The translations under genes were made by a program, and so were the position numbers. From positions 72,308,903 to 72,372,902 of the forward strand of contig CM037781.1 of NCBI GenBank assembly GCA_021229015.1: a stretch of 64,000 nucleotides of DNA, in the 5' to 3' direction. Below, in pieces: positions 12,521 through 23,727 of the stretch (positions are counted from its first letter, which is position 1; every line of letters begins with the position of its first letter). The DNA is from Solen grandis (taxonomy: Eukaryota; Mollusca; Bivalvia; Adapedonta; Solenidae). Under the pieces are notes generated by a model, which had not been told where the DNA came from, ran no database searches, and worked only from the letters and a program-made list of their open reading frames with translations.

Positions 12521-13327
12521 TTACTTACAGAATCATCCAAATGTCCCTTGATTACAACAAATGTGGTCAGTCAGAGTCTGTGCCATGCTGACAGGTGATC
12601 ACATCTTGCATTCAAGGGAATGGCGTATGCTGTTGCTACATGGGCAACCTTACTCTCCACCGGCTCTTTTCTAGCAGCCACCATGATTGTAAACAGTTCC
12701 AGGAGAAAAGGAAGTCTGTAGATTTGTAACAAAGGCAGAAGATAAACATAAGCAACAAAGCTAGTGACTCCATGGCCCTGACTATTCAAAATAATGCCAT
12801 AAAATAGGGTTTTGACATTTAGTTAATTATACCCAAGTTGCACAGTTAAGAAGACATTTTTTTAATCATTATCATTGTCATATTTACCTTTCAGCCATTT
12901 CTTTGACAATTTCTTGTAGACGTTGGTCTCCATTTTCAACTAGACTGTTAACACTTCTGTATCTTGATAACACACTTCCAAGAGCAGCATTCCGGGATAC
13001 CAACATGTTGCAGTGGATGTCAATGTCTTTAGAAATGTTTGCTTGCACTGCTTGCATAATGGCCTGAAACAAAATCGAATAAGTAAACAGCAGATTTGGC
13101 TTAGTTATAAGTGACAATTAAAAAATCATGTACGAGGCATAAAAGTAAAAAAATAAGTAAGTTTATAAAATATTCTGAGTTTTACCTTTGTTTTATCATA
13201 CACGTTTATTGCGTCCCAGTAGTAAAAGTGTCTCTGCCCCATACTTTGTAGGTTTTGTTCCAGGCTGAATCATACCAAATTCATTAAAATCTCCTTCTGG
13301 CACACAACCTATCAAGATAGTTCCAGG

Positions 13328-13620
13328 ATTGTCAGGATAATGTAACAGGGTGTGGTATCATGCCACTTGTCTATGGAGTGATATCACAAAGTGGCAGCAG
13401 TATATCTGATAATGTAACAGGGTGTGGTATCATGCCACTTGTCTATAGAATGGTATCACAAAGTGGCAGCAGTATATCCGATAATGTAACAGGGTGTGGT
13501 ATCATGCCACTTGTCTATGGAGTGGTATCACAAAGAGGTAGCAGTATATCCTTCTCATGAAGACAAAAGTCCACAAATGACTGAAATGATGTTGATGGGA
13601 CGTTAAAACCAATAAATAAC
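13328..13620 (+). repeat. 72-bp minisatellite inside a dispersed repeat
   Basis: Three copies of a 72-bp unit starting GATAATGTAACAGGGTGTGG and containing CATGCCACTTGTCTATGGAG. The tail after the array, GACTGAAATGATGTTGATGG then GACGTTAAA, is also found at 16,515-16,560 and inverted at 3,885-3,930. The 72-bp period leaves an open frame that is an artefact of the repeat. Confidence 0.8.
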
Positions 13621-15355
13621 CTAAGTTCAAAATCAGTCAAAATAGTGTAGCAGCCTACATGAAAGCTCTAGTTTAATTTACTTGATTTATGATAAATACA
13701 TCACACAGATATAGGTAGTGTTAGGAATCAGTCCAAAAGAAATTTGTCGATTAATCCGCCCGTCTTTCTGATTAATGATAAATCAGTGACTTCAATACTA
13801 ATACATGCAAATTGTTATTTCATATATAGACTGCATTAAGATTTCAAAGCATGAGTATCTTTTGATAAATATCTTAACACAAAATGTCAATACATCATTA
13901 TTATTTGTCAAAATATTACTGAAGCAATGTAGACCAAAACACTGACAGACGGCGTCCAACTATACAATCAGAAATAAGCTTACAGTTACGTGTTACCAAT
14001 CTAAAAACACAACATCTGTAAGAAATCATAAAATGCATAATTTGTTGACAAATAAGAAATCATCCATCGTCAACGATTAATCAATGTGGTCAATGTCAAC
14101 GATTTGTCAACACACTGATTAATCTGTCGAACACTAGATATACCGGTAGGTCAAAAAAAAAGTTCTGTTTCTGGTCTCCCGACTGACCCATTTTTTTAAC
14201 AATCGACCCTCAAGTTTTTTTTTACCTTTCCGCCTTTAAAAAATATATGTATTTATATATGAACTAAAAAGCATTTATAAAATGTATGTGCAATTTCTAA
14301 AATCAAGAATAACAAAAACTATCATTGAAAATGATGAATACCGCTTTGTCGTATTTTTTTGACCATGTCAGTGACAGTCTTGACACAGTAGATCAAAATA
14401 AAATCACATAAAAAACGGTACAACTCTGATACACTCATAGTACATTTATTGCAGACAAAAAATATTTGATACATATAAAAAGGCAACAACTCAATTAAAT
14501 TCACAATGATCATGATTTGCCAAGGAAATGTGCAACTAGCATTAGTACTTATAAATGCTGTGAATTTAATGCTTGGTATTTATGTTTATTGTGAAGTTAA
14601 ATGAAAATCTGACAAATGGTAGCCAAGAAATAGTGTGAGCAAAATATCTTCAAAAAATATAAAAACAGGGCAAACATGATCCTGACTTACCTAAGACATG
14701 TGTAACTTGGCCTGGAATTTATTAATGCTGTGAAGTTTAATAAAAAAAAACCGAGAAATAGCGCGGACAAAATATAAAAAATATAACAAGGGGCCAAGCC
14801 AAATCAAGCCAAGATGATGTGCAAACGATATGCGCAACTAGATACCCATGCAGACCTATTTGACACAGAAAATTCCAACTGAAATATAAACAAAGGGAGA
14901 TAAATGAAAATTATTACAAAATGTTTGATGGAGTTATCTCTCCTAATCTGTTGACAAAATTTTTAAAATTGAGAACTTCGATCATTTAACGAAATATCTC
15001 AATTGGCAACTGTAGGGATATACTTCTTACAAAATCCTTGACACAGTTATCTGCACTTTTTTGCTGATTGGTCTTGCCATGATAAATCATTAGTCCAAGT
15101 GTGACCTGACCAAACTGCACACACTTATGTTTTTGTATTTGGTTTAAAATCCATTTGACAGTTTCTTTAAAAAACAATCTCTTTACAATAACATATGTTT
15201 GTATAAAATAACAAAGCTCTATCTATATTATACTGTTTGTAATTCAGTATTCAATGTAATAGAATTTTATAATCTTGATTGATGGCACTGGGGAAAAATG
15301 AAAGAAACAACAAAAGTTGGTATCTCAAACAAAACCTATGAAAAGCTTTAAAAAA
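13621..15355. other. Non-coding AT-rich host sequence
   Basis: Contains a MITE end at 14,145-14,245 (see 47,385) and otherwise nothing I can name. The short open frames have no recognisable content. Confidence 0.45.
14145..14245. repeat. Fragment of AAAGTTCC-TTTCTGG MITE family
   Basis: GGTCAAAAAAAAAGTTCTGT then TTCTGGTC matches the left end of the copy at 47,385-47,580 and, inverted, the right end of the copy at 61,598-61,792. Confidence 0.6.
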
Positions 15356-15730
15356 AAACAAGAGGGCCAAGATGGCCCTGTGTCGCTCACCTGAGTAAGA
15401 TTGCTGACCCTACCTAAATTTGCTCTCATCTAGAATTTCATGCAGACAACATTCTTATCAAGTTTTATGGAGACTGGGACAAAAATGTAGCCTTTACAGT
15501 GTTCACAAGGATTTAACCTGGTGACCTACTTTTTGACCCCATGTGACTCAGTTACCCATGGGCTTGATTTTGAGTTATCTGCTCTTGAAAATGACTGAAA
15601 AGAACAAAAAACTCATTTTCAGTGGCAGATAACTCAAAAAGTAGAGCGATGACCCCCATTTCTTTTAATAATTTAGTTTCTAATGTAATTTTCTACAATC
15701 ATGCAAAGTTTTAAAAATCCTCCTAGTTTT
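15355..15730 (+). repeat. Dispersed repeat beginning ACAAGAGGGCCAAGATGGCC
   Basis: The start (ACAAGAGGGCCAAGATGGCC, CTGTGTCGCTCACCTGAG) recurs at 20,118-20,160 and 22,019-22,060. This head is very common in bivalve genomes in my recall. The copy has no coding capacity. Confidence 0.65.
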
Positions 15731-15843
15731 TATTTTCCTTCTTTGTCTATATAGAAAATAACTGCATTGCTCACTGTGCCTCTAAAGGAGAAAACTTGTA
15801 TAACATACACTCCACAGGACTTTCTATCCATCAGCTTCACGTC

Positions 15844-16105
15844 TTTGGATGCAGACAGACCATCCACCCACTTCACATGTCTTTGGGGTGCATGAAGACC
15901 ATCCACCTGCTTCACATGTCTTTGGGTGCAGACAGACCATCCACCCACTTCACATGTCTTGGGGGTGCATGCAGACCATCCACCTGCTTCACATGTCTTG
16001 GGGTGCAAACAGACCATCCACCTGCTTCACATGTCTTGAGGGTGCAGACAGACCATCTACCTACTTTACATGTCTTAGTGGTTCAGACAGACCATTTTCC
16101 TGGCC
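15844..16105. repeat. About 39-bp minisatellite, seven copies
   Basis: Imperfect copies of GCAGACAGACCATCCACC followed by CACTTCACATGTCTTGGGG. Several open frames on both strands here are read out of the repeat and are not genes. Confidence 0.9.
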
Positions 16106-16674
16106 TCACAGTATCGATTCTGTTTACAAACTGAGTCTTCAGAAACTTGCTGTAAAATACTTAATAAATTACATCAGTTCATTGTATGTTATTCGGAACA
16201 GTTATTTCTCTTGCGTTATAATTGTGTGATTACACTTTAATTGCTTATATATTCAAAACTTCTAAACATTTCCTGTTACTAATAAAATCCAATGAATTAT
16301 ATGTCAAGAATTCTGCTGAAAATGTGAGCAATAATACTAATAAGGCCCTATGACATTCACCTAAATATTGTTGTCCTTAATGACACTATGAAGGGGTTTC
16401 AGCTGACAATGCTGGTGGCAGGCTGATTAATATAGCTTAACTTCAGAGCATGTGAGCAAGCTAGAAATATGACCATGCATATGGATGCCCCAACAGTTTA
16501 TATATCGTCACAAAGACAGAGCAGCTGACTGAAATACTGTCGATGGGACGTTAAAATAAACAAACATACAGAGTTACCCGGTTTATACCAACAGAGTTAC
16601 CTGATTAAAGCAAACAGCATTACCTGGTTAAAAGCAACAGAATTATCTGGTTAAAACCATTACAGCAAGCAAGC

Positions 16675-16760
16675 TGGAAAGCTTCCTCACATTCAAACCA
16701 GGCTAAAAATAAAAAATCACAGCTGTGAGGGGCTGAGTGATGTTAAGTGCCCCTTATCAG
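16675..16760 (-). repeat. Decayed SINE fragment
   Basis: GCTGGAAAGCTTCCTCACAT and TGTGAGGGGCTGAGTGA match the reverse complement of the SINE at 7,071-7,318. Confidence 0.55.
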
Positions 16761-16984
16761 GAGATGTCGTTTAAAGCTAATTTTTGACGACGGGCACAGA
16801 GTGATTAGAATAGCTTACATTGTGCTCTTGTGAGCTAAGAATGCTTAATGTAATATTACAAATATTCTAACTATAGTTTATTCATTTTGATGGTCATACA
16901 CATGGTCTTCATTTCTTGAAAATACTCAAGTATGATTCAGTCTCAAACCCAAATTTTATATTCAGGTTTCATTTTATAACGACA

Positions 16985-17216
16985 ACGCACTCCACTTTGT
17001 CCCATGGCAGCATGCTCCACTTTTCTGAACAGGAACTGCCCCAAGGCAGCGCGCTCCACTTTGTCCCATGGCAGCCTGCTCCACTTTTCTGAACAGGAAC
17101 TGCCCCAAGGCAGCGCGCTCCACTTTGTCCCATGGCAGCATGCTCCACTTTGTCCCAAGGCAGTGTGCTCCACTTTTCTGAACAGGAACTGTCCCAAGGC
17201 AGCGTGCTCCACTTTC
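16985..17216. repeat. Composite minisatellite with GCTCCACTTTGTCCCATGGC
   Basis: Two short modules alternate: GCTCCACTTTGTCCCATGGC and GCTCCACTTTTCTGAACAGG followed by AACTGCCCCAAGGCA. About eight modules are present. Open frames on both strands across it are repeat artefacts. Confidence 0.9.
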
Positions 17217-17439
17217 CTTTTTTAGTGTTTACATGAAAAATATTTGACATAAGGTATTGAGCCTAGACACATGTAGTAAGTTTCACTCTCCAAGCTTTAG
17301 TACTTATTGAGATATTTCATGAAAAACATTAGCCTAAAATATTCCATGTTTCAAGAGAATCAGACATTTTTTAAAATGAACAGTAAAGAAAGATTTAAGT
17401 TGAAAACCATTGTGTTCTGGAAAGGTTTTTGAGAAATTG

Positions 17440-17960
17440 ACCTTAATCAATACAGAAAATTCTAAGTCGAAAAGGGGTATAACTGTGCCAAAATAAATAA
17501 GGGTTACCTGCCCCTTTAAAATGGGTACCCCTTCTGATAGTGACCACATATTCCAAGTTTGAAGTGGATAATTTATGACAGTTTTTGAGATATTTTTGAG
17601 ACCTTAACAAAAAACTTAACCAACCCAGACAATTTGAAGCTGAAAAGGGGCATAACTGTGCCAAAATTATTTTAAGGGTAACCTGCCATTTTGTCTCCCT
17701 TATACATAGCAAACAAATATTCCTAGTTTGAAATGAATTTGTTTGATGGTTTTAAGGAAAAAACTTAAGAAGTACAGAAAATTCTAAGTCAAAAAGGGCA
17801 ATAACTGTGCCAAAATGATTTTTAGAGTTACCGCCCTTTTTGAAATGTTTTTTTTTTTATAGTGAACAAGAATACCAAGTTTGATGTGAATATGTATGAT
17901 GTTTATGGAGAAATGGACCTGAATTAAAACCTAAACCAACACTGTCACCACTGACAAGAG
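17440..17960. repeat. Diverged tandem repeat, about 165-bp unit
   Basis: The segment ATTCTAAGTCGAAAAGGGGT then ATAACTGTGCCAAAAT recurs at about 17,457, 17,630 and 17,780. Each copy is followed by a 'GGGTTACCTGCC' segment and one resembling 'CAAGTTTGAAGTG'. Confidence 0.75.
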
Positions 17961-17999
17961 AGCCATGACAATAGCTTTGCTTTTTATAAAGTGGAGCTA

Positions 18000-19220
18000 A
18001 AAAGGCCTCACTTTTGGTTTGAAGCATAAAAAATCATAATTATCGTAATTGGTTTTAAAAACATGACCAAAAAGGACTGGATAATTTGACTGTTAATAAT
18101 AATACAAAGCCAGTATAATTACCCTTCTCTACAGCCCATGAAGATACTCAGTCGGCTCACAGAATATTGCTATCCTGACAGCAAAACTTAAGTGGTACAT
18201 GTACTTGCCAAACACATTAAATGAAGGCATGCATCTACAACCTACAACATCAATTAAACCATTTTTTGTAGACAAATTTACAATGAAATATTAACCCAAT
18301 CTATTTAAAGTTAAAGCTCAGGCATACTGACTAACGGACTTTAAGTTATACTATGCAATGTCTATTATTTTATTTTTAAAACCAAGGATTCTAAAACAGT
18401 TATTGCTCCGACTGACCGAGATCTTGAATATAAATACTTACCCAGTACGTATGATAATCACGCCTTAACTCATGACATATTTTGAGTTTGAGCTGGAGAT
18501 TATAATGCCTTGCTATTTTTCAATTCAAGGGCCATAACTCTGGATTTATTCAGACTAAATGTACCAATAAAAATTGCAATGAAGTTTGGTAAGGTTAAGG
18601 ATCAGTTCATATTTGTTTGAGTAAGACAGCAGATGAACTAAGTTGATGCTGACTGGATGAGCAGTTGCCACATATGTTCTGTCAATCAATGTGTGTATAT
18701 AAAAAGTAAATGCTGATATCTAAAATAACCGATTCTGTAATAACTATAATCATGTATAAATAAATGTAACAAATACCTCATCTGGTAAATTATGTCGATG
18801 GAAGGGAAGCTAGAGCTATCACTAAAGGTGATGAATACCCCCTAACAGCCTTTGTTTACAATCAAGTGCCCAGCTATAGGAGGTAATCAACAATGAATTG
18901 ATGTTTTCAATTGACATATTACACAAAACTATTTCACAATAATAATCTTTTTATACCAAATCAAAATTGTTCTTATTTTAATGAAGCCCAAATCATACCA
19001 AATCTGCAACATTGAATTAAACAAAAAAGAAGTGTGTCACCAAAAGGCTGTTTCTAAGTGAAGAGCTAGTGAAGCTTACCATAAAATTTGACGGAGTAGT
19101 ATAATTAAAGATATAAATGAAAGCTGATATGTGGGAGAATAAGCCAAAAAGTGCAATTACAATACTTTAGACACTAGAACAGGTTGTCATCTTCATGGAT
19201 TGCATCATTGATTAAAGGAG
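18000..19220. other. Non-coding AT-rich host sequence
   Basis: No gene or named repeat identified. Confidence 0.4.
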
Positions 19221-19225
19221 TGAAG

Positions 19226-19800
19226 CTTCCTATGAAGTTTGATTGAAATCCATCCAGTAGTTAATGAGAAATAGCATGGACAAAGAAAACTCCAGAAAAT
19301 CAGCAAAGGGCCATAACTCAAAAGAAAATCAGTCAACCATAACCACTTCATAATATGCACATCTGTGCTTGATATTGGAGCTTCCTATGACATTTGTTTG
19401 AAATCTATCCAGTAGTTATTGAGAAATAGCATGGAAAAAGAAAACTCCAGAAAATTAGCAAAGGGCCATAACTCAAAAGAAAATCAGTCAACCGTAACCA
19501 TTTCATAATATGCACATCTGTGCTTGATATTGAAGCTTCCTATGACGTTTGTTTGAAATTTATCCAGTAGTTATTGAGAAATAGTGTGGACAAAGAAAAC
19601 TCCAGAAAATCAGCAAAGGGCCATAACTCAAAAGAACGTCAATCAACCGTAACAATTTCATAATATGCACATCTATGCTCACCAGTGAAGCTTCCTATGA
19701 AGTTTGATTGAAATCCATCCAGTAGTTATTGAGAAATAGCGTGGACAAAAAAACTAGACGGACAGACGGACGGACCGACGGACGGACGGACGGACCGACC
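19226..19800. repeat. About 160-bp tandem repeat ending in (GACG)n
   Basis: Four copies contain GAAGCTTCCTATGAAGTTTG, ATCCAGTAGTTATTGAGAAA and AACTCCAGAAAATCAGCAAA. The array ends in a GACGGACGGACC microsatellite at 19,763-19,803. Confidence 0.9.
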
Positions 19801-19811
19801 GACATGGTGAC

Positions 19812-19862
19812 TCCTATATACCCCCCCCCCCCCCAAACTACGTTTGTGGGGGGGGGGTATAA
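19812..19862. repeat. Poly-C / poly-G hairpin
   Basis: TATA plus a run of C, a short ACTACGTTTGT-like loop, then a run of G plus TATA. It forms a long perfect hairpin right after the GACG array, an arrangement I recall as common at the ends of bivalve repeats. Confidence 0.8.
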
Positions 19863-20117
19863 TGAATTGCTGCATCATATGTATGGTCCAATCAACAATA
19901 TGAGCTGTCTCTAGATGATTCCATACATCACTTAGAACTGTAAAATAAAACAAAAGTGTTCCCAAATACCCCCATATGGGAATATTTTACCTCCATATTG
20001 GTCTTTGGTACCCCCAGTTTTTAGAGTAAAGAAACAAATCTCTTATAGAGAGGGTACGAAAATTCAAGAAAAGCACAAATTTCAACTCTTTTTTCAAAAC
20101 TTAGTGGGAACACTGAA

Positions 20118-21440
20118 AACAAGAGGGCCACAGTGATCCTAGATTACTCACCTGTCTATCATCATTCTAAATAAAGCTTTACAGGCACAGTAAGGCATTT
20201 GTACTTCCTTGCCATGGAGCTTATTTTTGTGGTAATGTTCAATTGAAAAATGACAAAAAATATCTATTATAAAACTTGTCCAAAGTTATGGCAAAAAAAA
20301 AGGTCACAGGTCAAGGGCGATAGATAAAATATTGAGGTATATCTGAATAGCCCTAGTCAAGATGAATATGCATACATATATAAAAAAAAATGTATGTCAA
20401 ATAGTAAAAAGTTATGGTGAATGTAAAAGTTTTTTGTGAAACATTTTAAATATAGGTCAAATGTTAAGGTCAAAATCCAAAAAAGGTTTGATTTAAGCAT
20501 CATCAAACTCTTCATCTGTAGAGTCCTCACTATCTGTTGGATACAGTCTTTCATCAAATGCTCCCTCTACATCACAATCACCTGCTGTCGCACTGAAGAA
20601 GGAATTAACTTTAATATAGAATTATTTTAGTTACAATTTTAGATTTTTTAAATTATTAAAAAAAAAAAAAAATCTCACCCTGTCAAATTTGTATTCATTT
20701 GAAAGAAAATACTTTTCACTTTATAATAAGACATAGATGAACATTCCACTCCTAAGGACTGGGAAGCTATACTGCTATGAAACAGGCCAATGCTGTCCCC
20801 ACAGGGAGTCTGGATAGCCAAATGCCACCCCACCCCCTTACCTGTGCAATACAAGGATTCACTGGGTGAATACACAGGTACACTGGGTTACATACAATTG
20901 TCACTTCATCTTTCAAATGCCGCACATGTCAGCATTCTTTGGTGGCCATTTTCAGTATATATAGGGCTGATTTTCCCCAGAATCCTCATAAAAATTCACA
21001 ACTTACATCAACACAATAAGATGGAACAAGGCGTCACGCTTCAAAACTGGTAACATTCCATGGAACAAGGGCTTGAATCTGACTGAATCTCCATCTGGGG
21101 ACACTGAAGATCAGGCATCTACATCATCCACACTGACTCCATCTGAGAGGTGTCTGAGACCAAGGTCCAATCCAGAAGGCACAGGAAGTCCACAGCACAG
21201 AAGTCTTTAGCCAGCACAGATGTCTTCCCACTACCAGGCATCTGATCTGGAAGAGCAGAAAGCAGCATTAACTTCAGGCATGAGACTTGTGGAAAGTGAT
21301 ATGACTTAAATAGCCTACAATGAAGCATATCTTGGTCATCAAGAGTCTAATTTAGTGGTGGGAGAGGAGAAAAAAAATAGGCATTTGCTGGAAAATTGCC
21401 CTAAAATGCACAAACTGCAACAACATTTCACCCATGAAGA
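20118..21440. other. Non-coding host sequence with repeat head
   Basis: Starts with a copy of the ACAAGAGGGCCA repeat. The short open frames on both strands further right show no recognisable domain. Confidence 0.4.
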
Positions 21441-21469
21441 AGCTGTACCATGAGGTTAAATCTCCTAAC

Positions 21470-22020
21470 CGTGGGCCAATGCTGCAGCACCAAACCTAGG
21501 ACTGGCAGTTGGGTTACAGGACACCCCGATTGGTAACAAGCGATGTCGGTACCTACTATCTGCTATGGACATCCTGCCTCCAGCAGCATGCAGAGAACAG
21601 CTAATAAAATAGGGAAGGCTGTCATAGAACTGAATGATGAAGACATGGCTGCTAAGGCACAAATGGTGATTGACATCAATCCTGAGGGAACGATCAACAT
21701 AGCCATGGATGGAAGGTACAACAGCACCACTATTTCCAGTTGGGAAAGGACTGGTGCATGGCTGCGGGTAAAGGGTTTGACGTCAAATGCTGAATCCACA
21801 ATGGGAAATCCAACGACAAGCAGACCCTGTACACCAAGGTGTTGCACAATTTCGCCACTGCTTGAAGGCCAACTTCAGCCCTGGTATGTTTCCAGCAGCA
21901 AGGACAAAGGAAGCAAAACAACAGATGCAGAAAGTACTGGCTCAAGATTTTAAGGCAAGATGTAGTCTTGTGTTTAAGGAGATGATGGACAAACATACTG
22001 GTGATATTGAAAGCATAAAC
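21470..22020 (+). pseudogene. Remnants of a Mutator-like transposase gene
   Basis: Three plus-strand reading frames give consecutive parts of one protein type. About 21,475-21,600 reads GLAVGLQDTPIGNKRCRYLL; 21,585-21,770 reads SSSMQRTANKIGKAVIELND and INIAMDGRYNST; 21,840-22,005 reads MFPAARTKEAKQQMQKV. The order and the 'DGRYN' block resemble the large invertebrate family annotated as Mutator-like transposase (from memory). At least two frameshifts or deletions separate the parts, so it is a dead fragment. The ACAAGAGGGACATGATGGCC repeat follows at once. Confidence 0.5.
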
Positions 22021-22229
22021 AAGAGGGACATGATGGCCCTGAAATGCTCACCTGAGTACCATTGCTACAACTGATTACAAGGTTTTTAAACAGACAAGAA
22101 TTCTGATATAACTCAATCTTAAACATTTTAGCCCTGACAATACTACACACCAAATATATAAGCACTGGGCCTTATGGTTTCAGAGGAGAAGACTTAGTGC
22201 GGGGTCATTTATCTCCAAAGGGCCACCAT

Positions 22230-22628
22230 TTTGAAAATCTTGATAATGAACCATTAGATGATGCTACATATGAAATATCTAAGCTCTAGGCCTTATGGAT
22301 TCATAGAAGAAGATTTTTAAAGTTTTTCCTATATAAATCTATGTAAAACAAGTGACCCCTGGTGCGGGGGCATTTATCACCGTAGGGCTATGGTTTGAAC
22401 AATCTTGGTAATGAACCATAAGATGATGCTACATACCAAATATCTAAGCTCTAGGCCTAATGGAATCATAGAAGAAGATTTTTAAAGATTTTCCTATATA
22501 ACTCTATGTAAAACATGTGACCCCTGGTGCGGGAGCATTTATCACCGTAGGGCTATGATTTGACAATCTTGGTAATGAACCATTAGAAGATGCTACATAC
22601 CAAATATCTAAGCTCTAGGCCTAATGGA
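22230..22628. repeat. About 180-bp tandem repeat cut by the outer viral element
   Basis: Two full copies and a partial third share ATATCTAAGCTCTAGGCCTA and ATAGAAGAAGATTTTTAAAG. The third copy stops after GGCCTAATGGA at 22,628, where GC-rich DNA begins. That sets the left edge of the outer element. The continuation of the repeat is not seen right of the gap. Confidence 0.8.
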
Positions 22629-22640
22629 GCAGCAGGGGGG

Positions 22641-22730
22641 TGAATGGACTTTTTTTTGTAGGCGACCCGGGCCGACCTGGGCCCCACCGAATGGACTTTT
22701 TTTGTAGGCGTCCCGGGCCCCCCAGCCCCA
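22641..22730. repeat. Tandem direct repeat at left end of outer element
   Basis: TGAATGGACTTTTTTTTGTA then GGCGACCCGGGCC is repeated about 46 bp later with few changes. It may be part of the element's terminal region. The matching right end is not in the window. Confidence 0.7.
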
Positions 22731-22836
22731 TTTCGCGCGACTCAGACCCCAATTTAGTACAGAGCTCTAGGGACGGCCCACAACCCTCGCCGGCCCGGGC
22801 TCAAGGGGGGAGGGGCAAAAAAGCGGGCGTCTGCTA

Positions 22837-23025
22837 TTAGTCTGAGGTAGAGACCTGGGTTTTCTTATTCTCTCGGAGACGTTTTGCATTTTCCTCGTTA
22901 AGCCTCTCAAGCCTCTGAAGACCGGCATCGACCTTATTCTGCCGGTGCATTATAAAGGTCACCATAGTAAGTATGGCGACAGGGATAGATAGCTGGATCA
23001 AATCGATGATTGTCGGGGGACACAT
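22837..23025 (-). CDS. Small membrane-anchored coiled-coil protein, outer element
   Basis: A 62-aa protein. Residues about 5-26 (IIDLIQLSIPVAILTMVTFI) form one hydrophobic segment. The rest is charged and helical with a heptad-like pattern (GLQRLERLNEENAKRLRENK). It is the leftmost gene of the outer element, 59 bp from the next gene on the same strand. I do not recognise the family. Small single-pass proteins like this are common near the capsid genes of Maverick-type elements, and a virion or membrane role is only a guess. Confidence 0.55.
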   Translation of the reverse strand: MCPPTIIDLIQLSIPVAILTMVTFIMHRQNKVDAGLQRLERLNEENAKRLRENKKTQVSTSD

Positions 23026-23084
23026 ACTCGCTGATCATTCTCCGTATATAGGTGGTGGGTCTGAGTCTCTAACACAAACGCAGC

Positions 23085-23708
23085 TCAGGCGGAATTCAAC
23101 TTTTTGGCGATTTCTGCGAGCGCTTCTTTGCGGCCTTCGTCTAGGAGTTTTTTTCGAAGCTCGCCCATGCTTTCCGGAGATGGTGCCTTTTTGGCATAGG
23201 CCTCCCGTTTCAGGCCTTCGAACTTCTGGAGCTCATCTAGAACAAGCCTGTACTCGATGTCGGAAATGTTACCGTCTGTCAGGGATCTGCTAACGATGTC
23301 GGAGATCGTATTCAGCTTTGCACAGGCAATCGTCTCAATGCGTCGATGCTTGAGGTACTTGTGGGTAAGGCGCCGCCCAGCCACCTTGCCAATAACACAG
23401 AGACCCGCACAACCGAGAGACCCCAGTTCGAGCCCTACAGCGACCGGAATGGCTACGACTGTCGAGAGGAGGCAGACGCCACCGACTCCAAGTCCCGCCC
23501 CAGCGGTCGCCAAAGCAGCGTCAGCGCCATCTACGGCGTTCAACCCCCTTCTATATTTCTTGCATAGGCCGGACCTTTTTTCGGCCTCGCGCGTTAAATC
23601 GGCCTGAATGCGCGTTATTTGTTGAAGACGGTAAGTGTGACCATCGCCCTCAGTTGGCAGGGAGGGATACAGAGGCGGCGCCGTAGGTTGTTGTAGTTCA
23701 TCCTTCAT
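23085..23708 (-). CDS. Conserved Maverick-associated protein with hydrophobic centre
   Basis: A 207-aa protein if it starts at the ATG at 23,708, which clears the upstream gene. An in-frame ATG at 23,744 would overlap that gene by 17 bp. Order: a Pro/Tyr-rich N-terminus with PPLYPSLP; a helical stretch 'LTREAEKRSGLCKKYRRGLN'; a glycine-rich hydrophobic centre (about residues 65-105, AGAGLGVGGVCLLSTVVAIP) that could be one or two membrane segments; a basic patch; and a C-terminal helical part with KLNTISDIVSRSL and DGNISDIEYRLVLDEL. I recall the same architecture in many uncharacterised invertebrate proteins, which would fit a viral origin. Function unknown. PPxY-like prolines near the N-terminus might be late-domain or virion signals (speculative). 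Confidence 0.7.
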   Translation of the reverse strand: MKDELQQPTAPPLYPSLPTEGDGHTYRLQQITRIQADLTREAEKRSGLCKKYRRGLNAVDGADAALATAGAGLGVGGVCLLSTVVAIPVAVGLELGSLGCAGLCVIGKVAGRRLTHKYLKHRRIETIACAKLNTISDIVSRSLTDGNISDIEYRLVLDELQKFEGLKREAYAKKAPSPESMGELRKKLLDEGRKEALAEIAKKLNSA

Positions 23709-23727
23709 ATTCGTATAATATATGTTG

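Larger units (their letters stand above)
4466..13312 (-). pseudogene. Decayed multi-exon gene, DUF6589-type protein
   Basis: Nine exon-like blocks on the minus strand join in phase at GT-AG sites. From 5' to 3': about 13,312-13,186; 13,063-12,888; 12,715-12,529; about 11,243-11,115; 10,798-10,699; 8,952-8,747; 6,791-6,616; 5,489-5,169; about 5,069-4,466. Distinctive stretches are KITGDNLDVFVRTGY, FFPSEQDRDSLRR, KHEDCVDIL, GGDQLTRVRLEEAK, RFDDLHPFVVELWHVKQDFL and ENFGMETKDAQPTKN. The GDQLT block and the WH motif fit the DUF6589 family of unknown function that is expanded in invertebrates (family named from memory). It is broken: an in-frame TGA near 12,585, an in-frame TAA near 8,830, a frameshift near 13,245, and at least two frameshifts between 4,600 and 5,060. 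Its introns hold a SINE, a MITE and a hAT-like transposon. Confidence 0.65.

Noticed and set aside
13360..13560. Open frame with three 24-residue repeats
   Set aside because: 72-bp minisatellite, a multiple of three, which keeps the frame open by chance.
15730..16229. Three overlapping open frames on both strands
   Set aside because: All are produced by the 39-bp minisatellite. Equal openness on both strands shows the repeat origin.
16943..17250. Open frames with repeated Cys/Trp motifs
   Set aside because: They are readings of the composite minisatellite, open on both strands.
19226..19800. CRISPR-like spaced repeats
   Set aside because: The units are contiguous diverged tandem repeats with no unique spacers, in a eukaryotic context.
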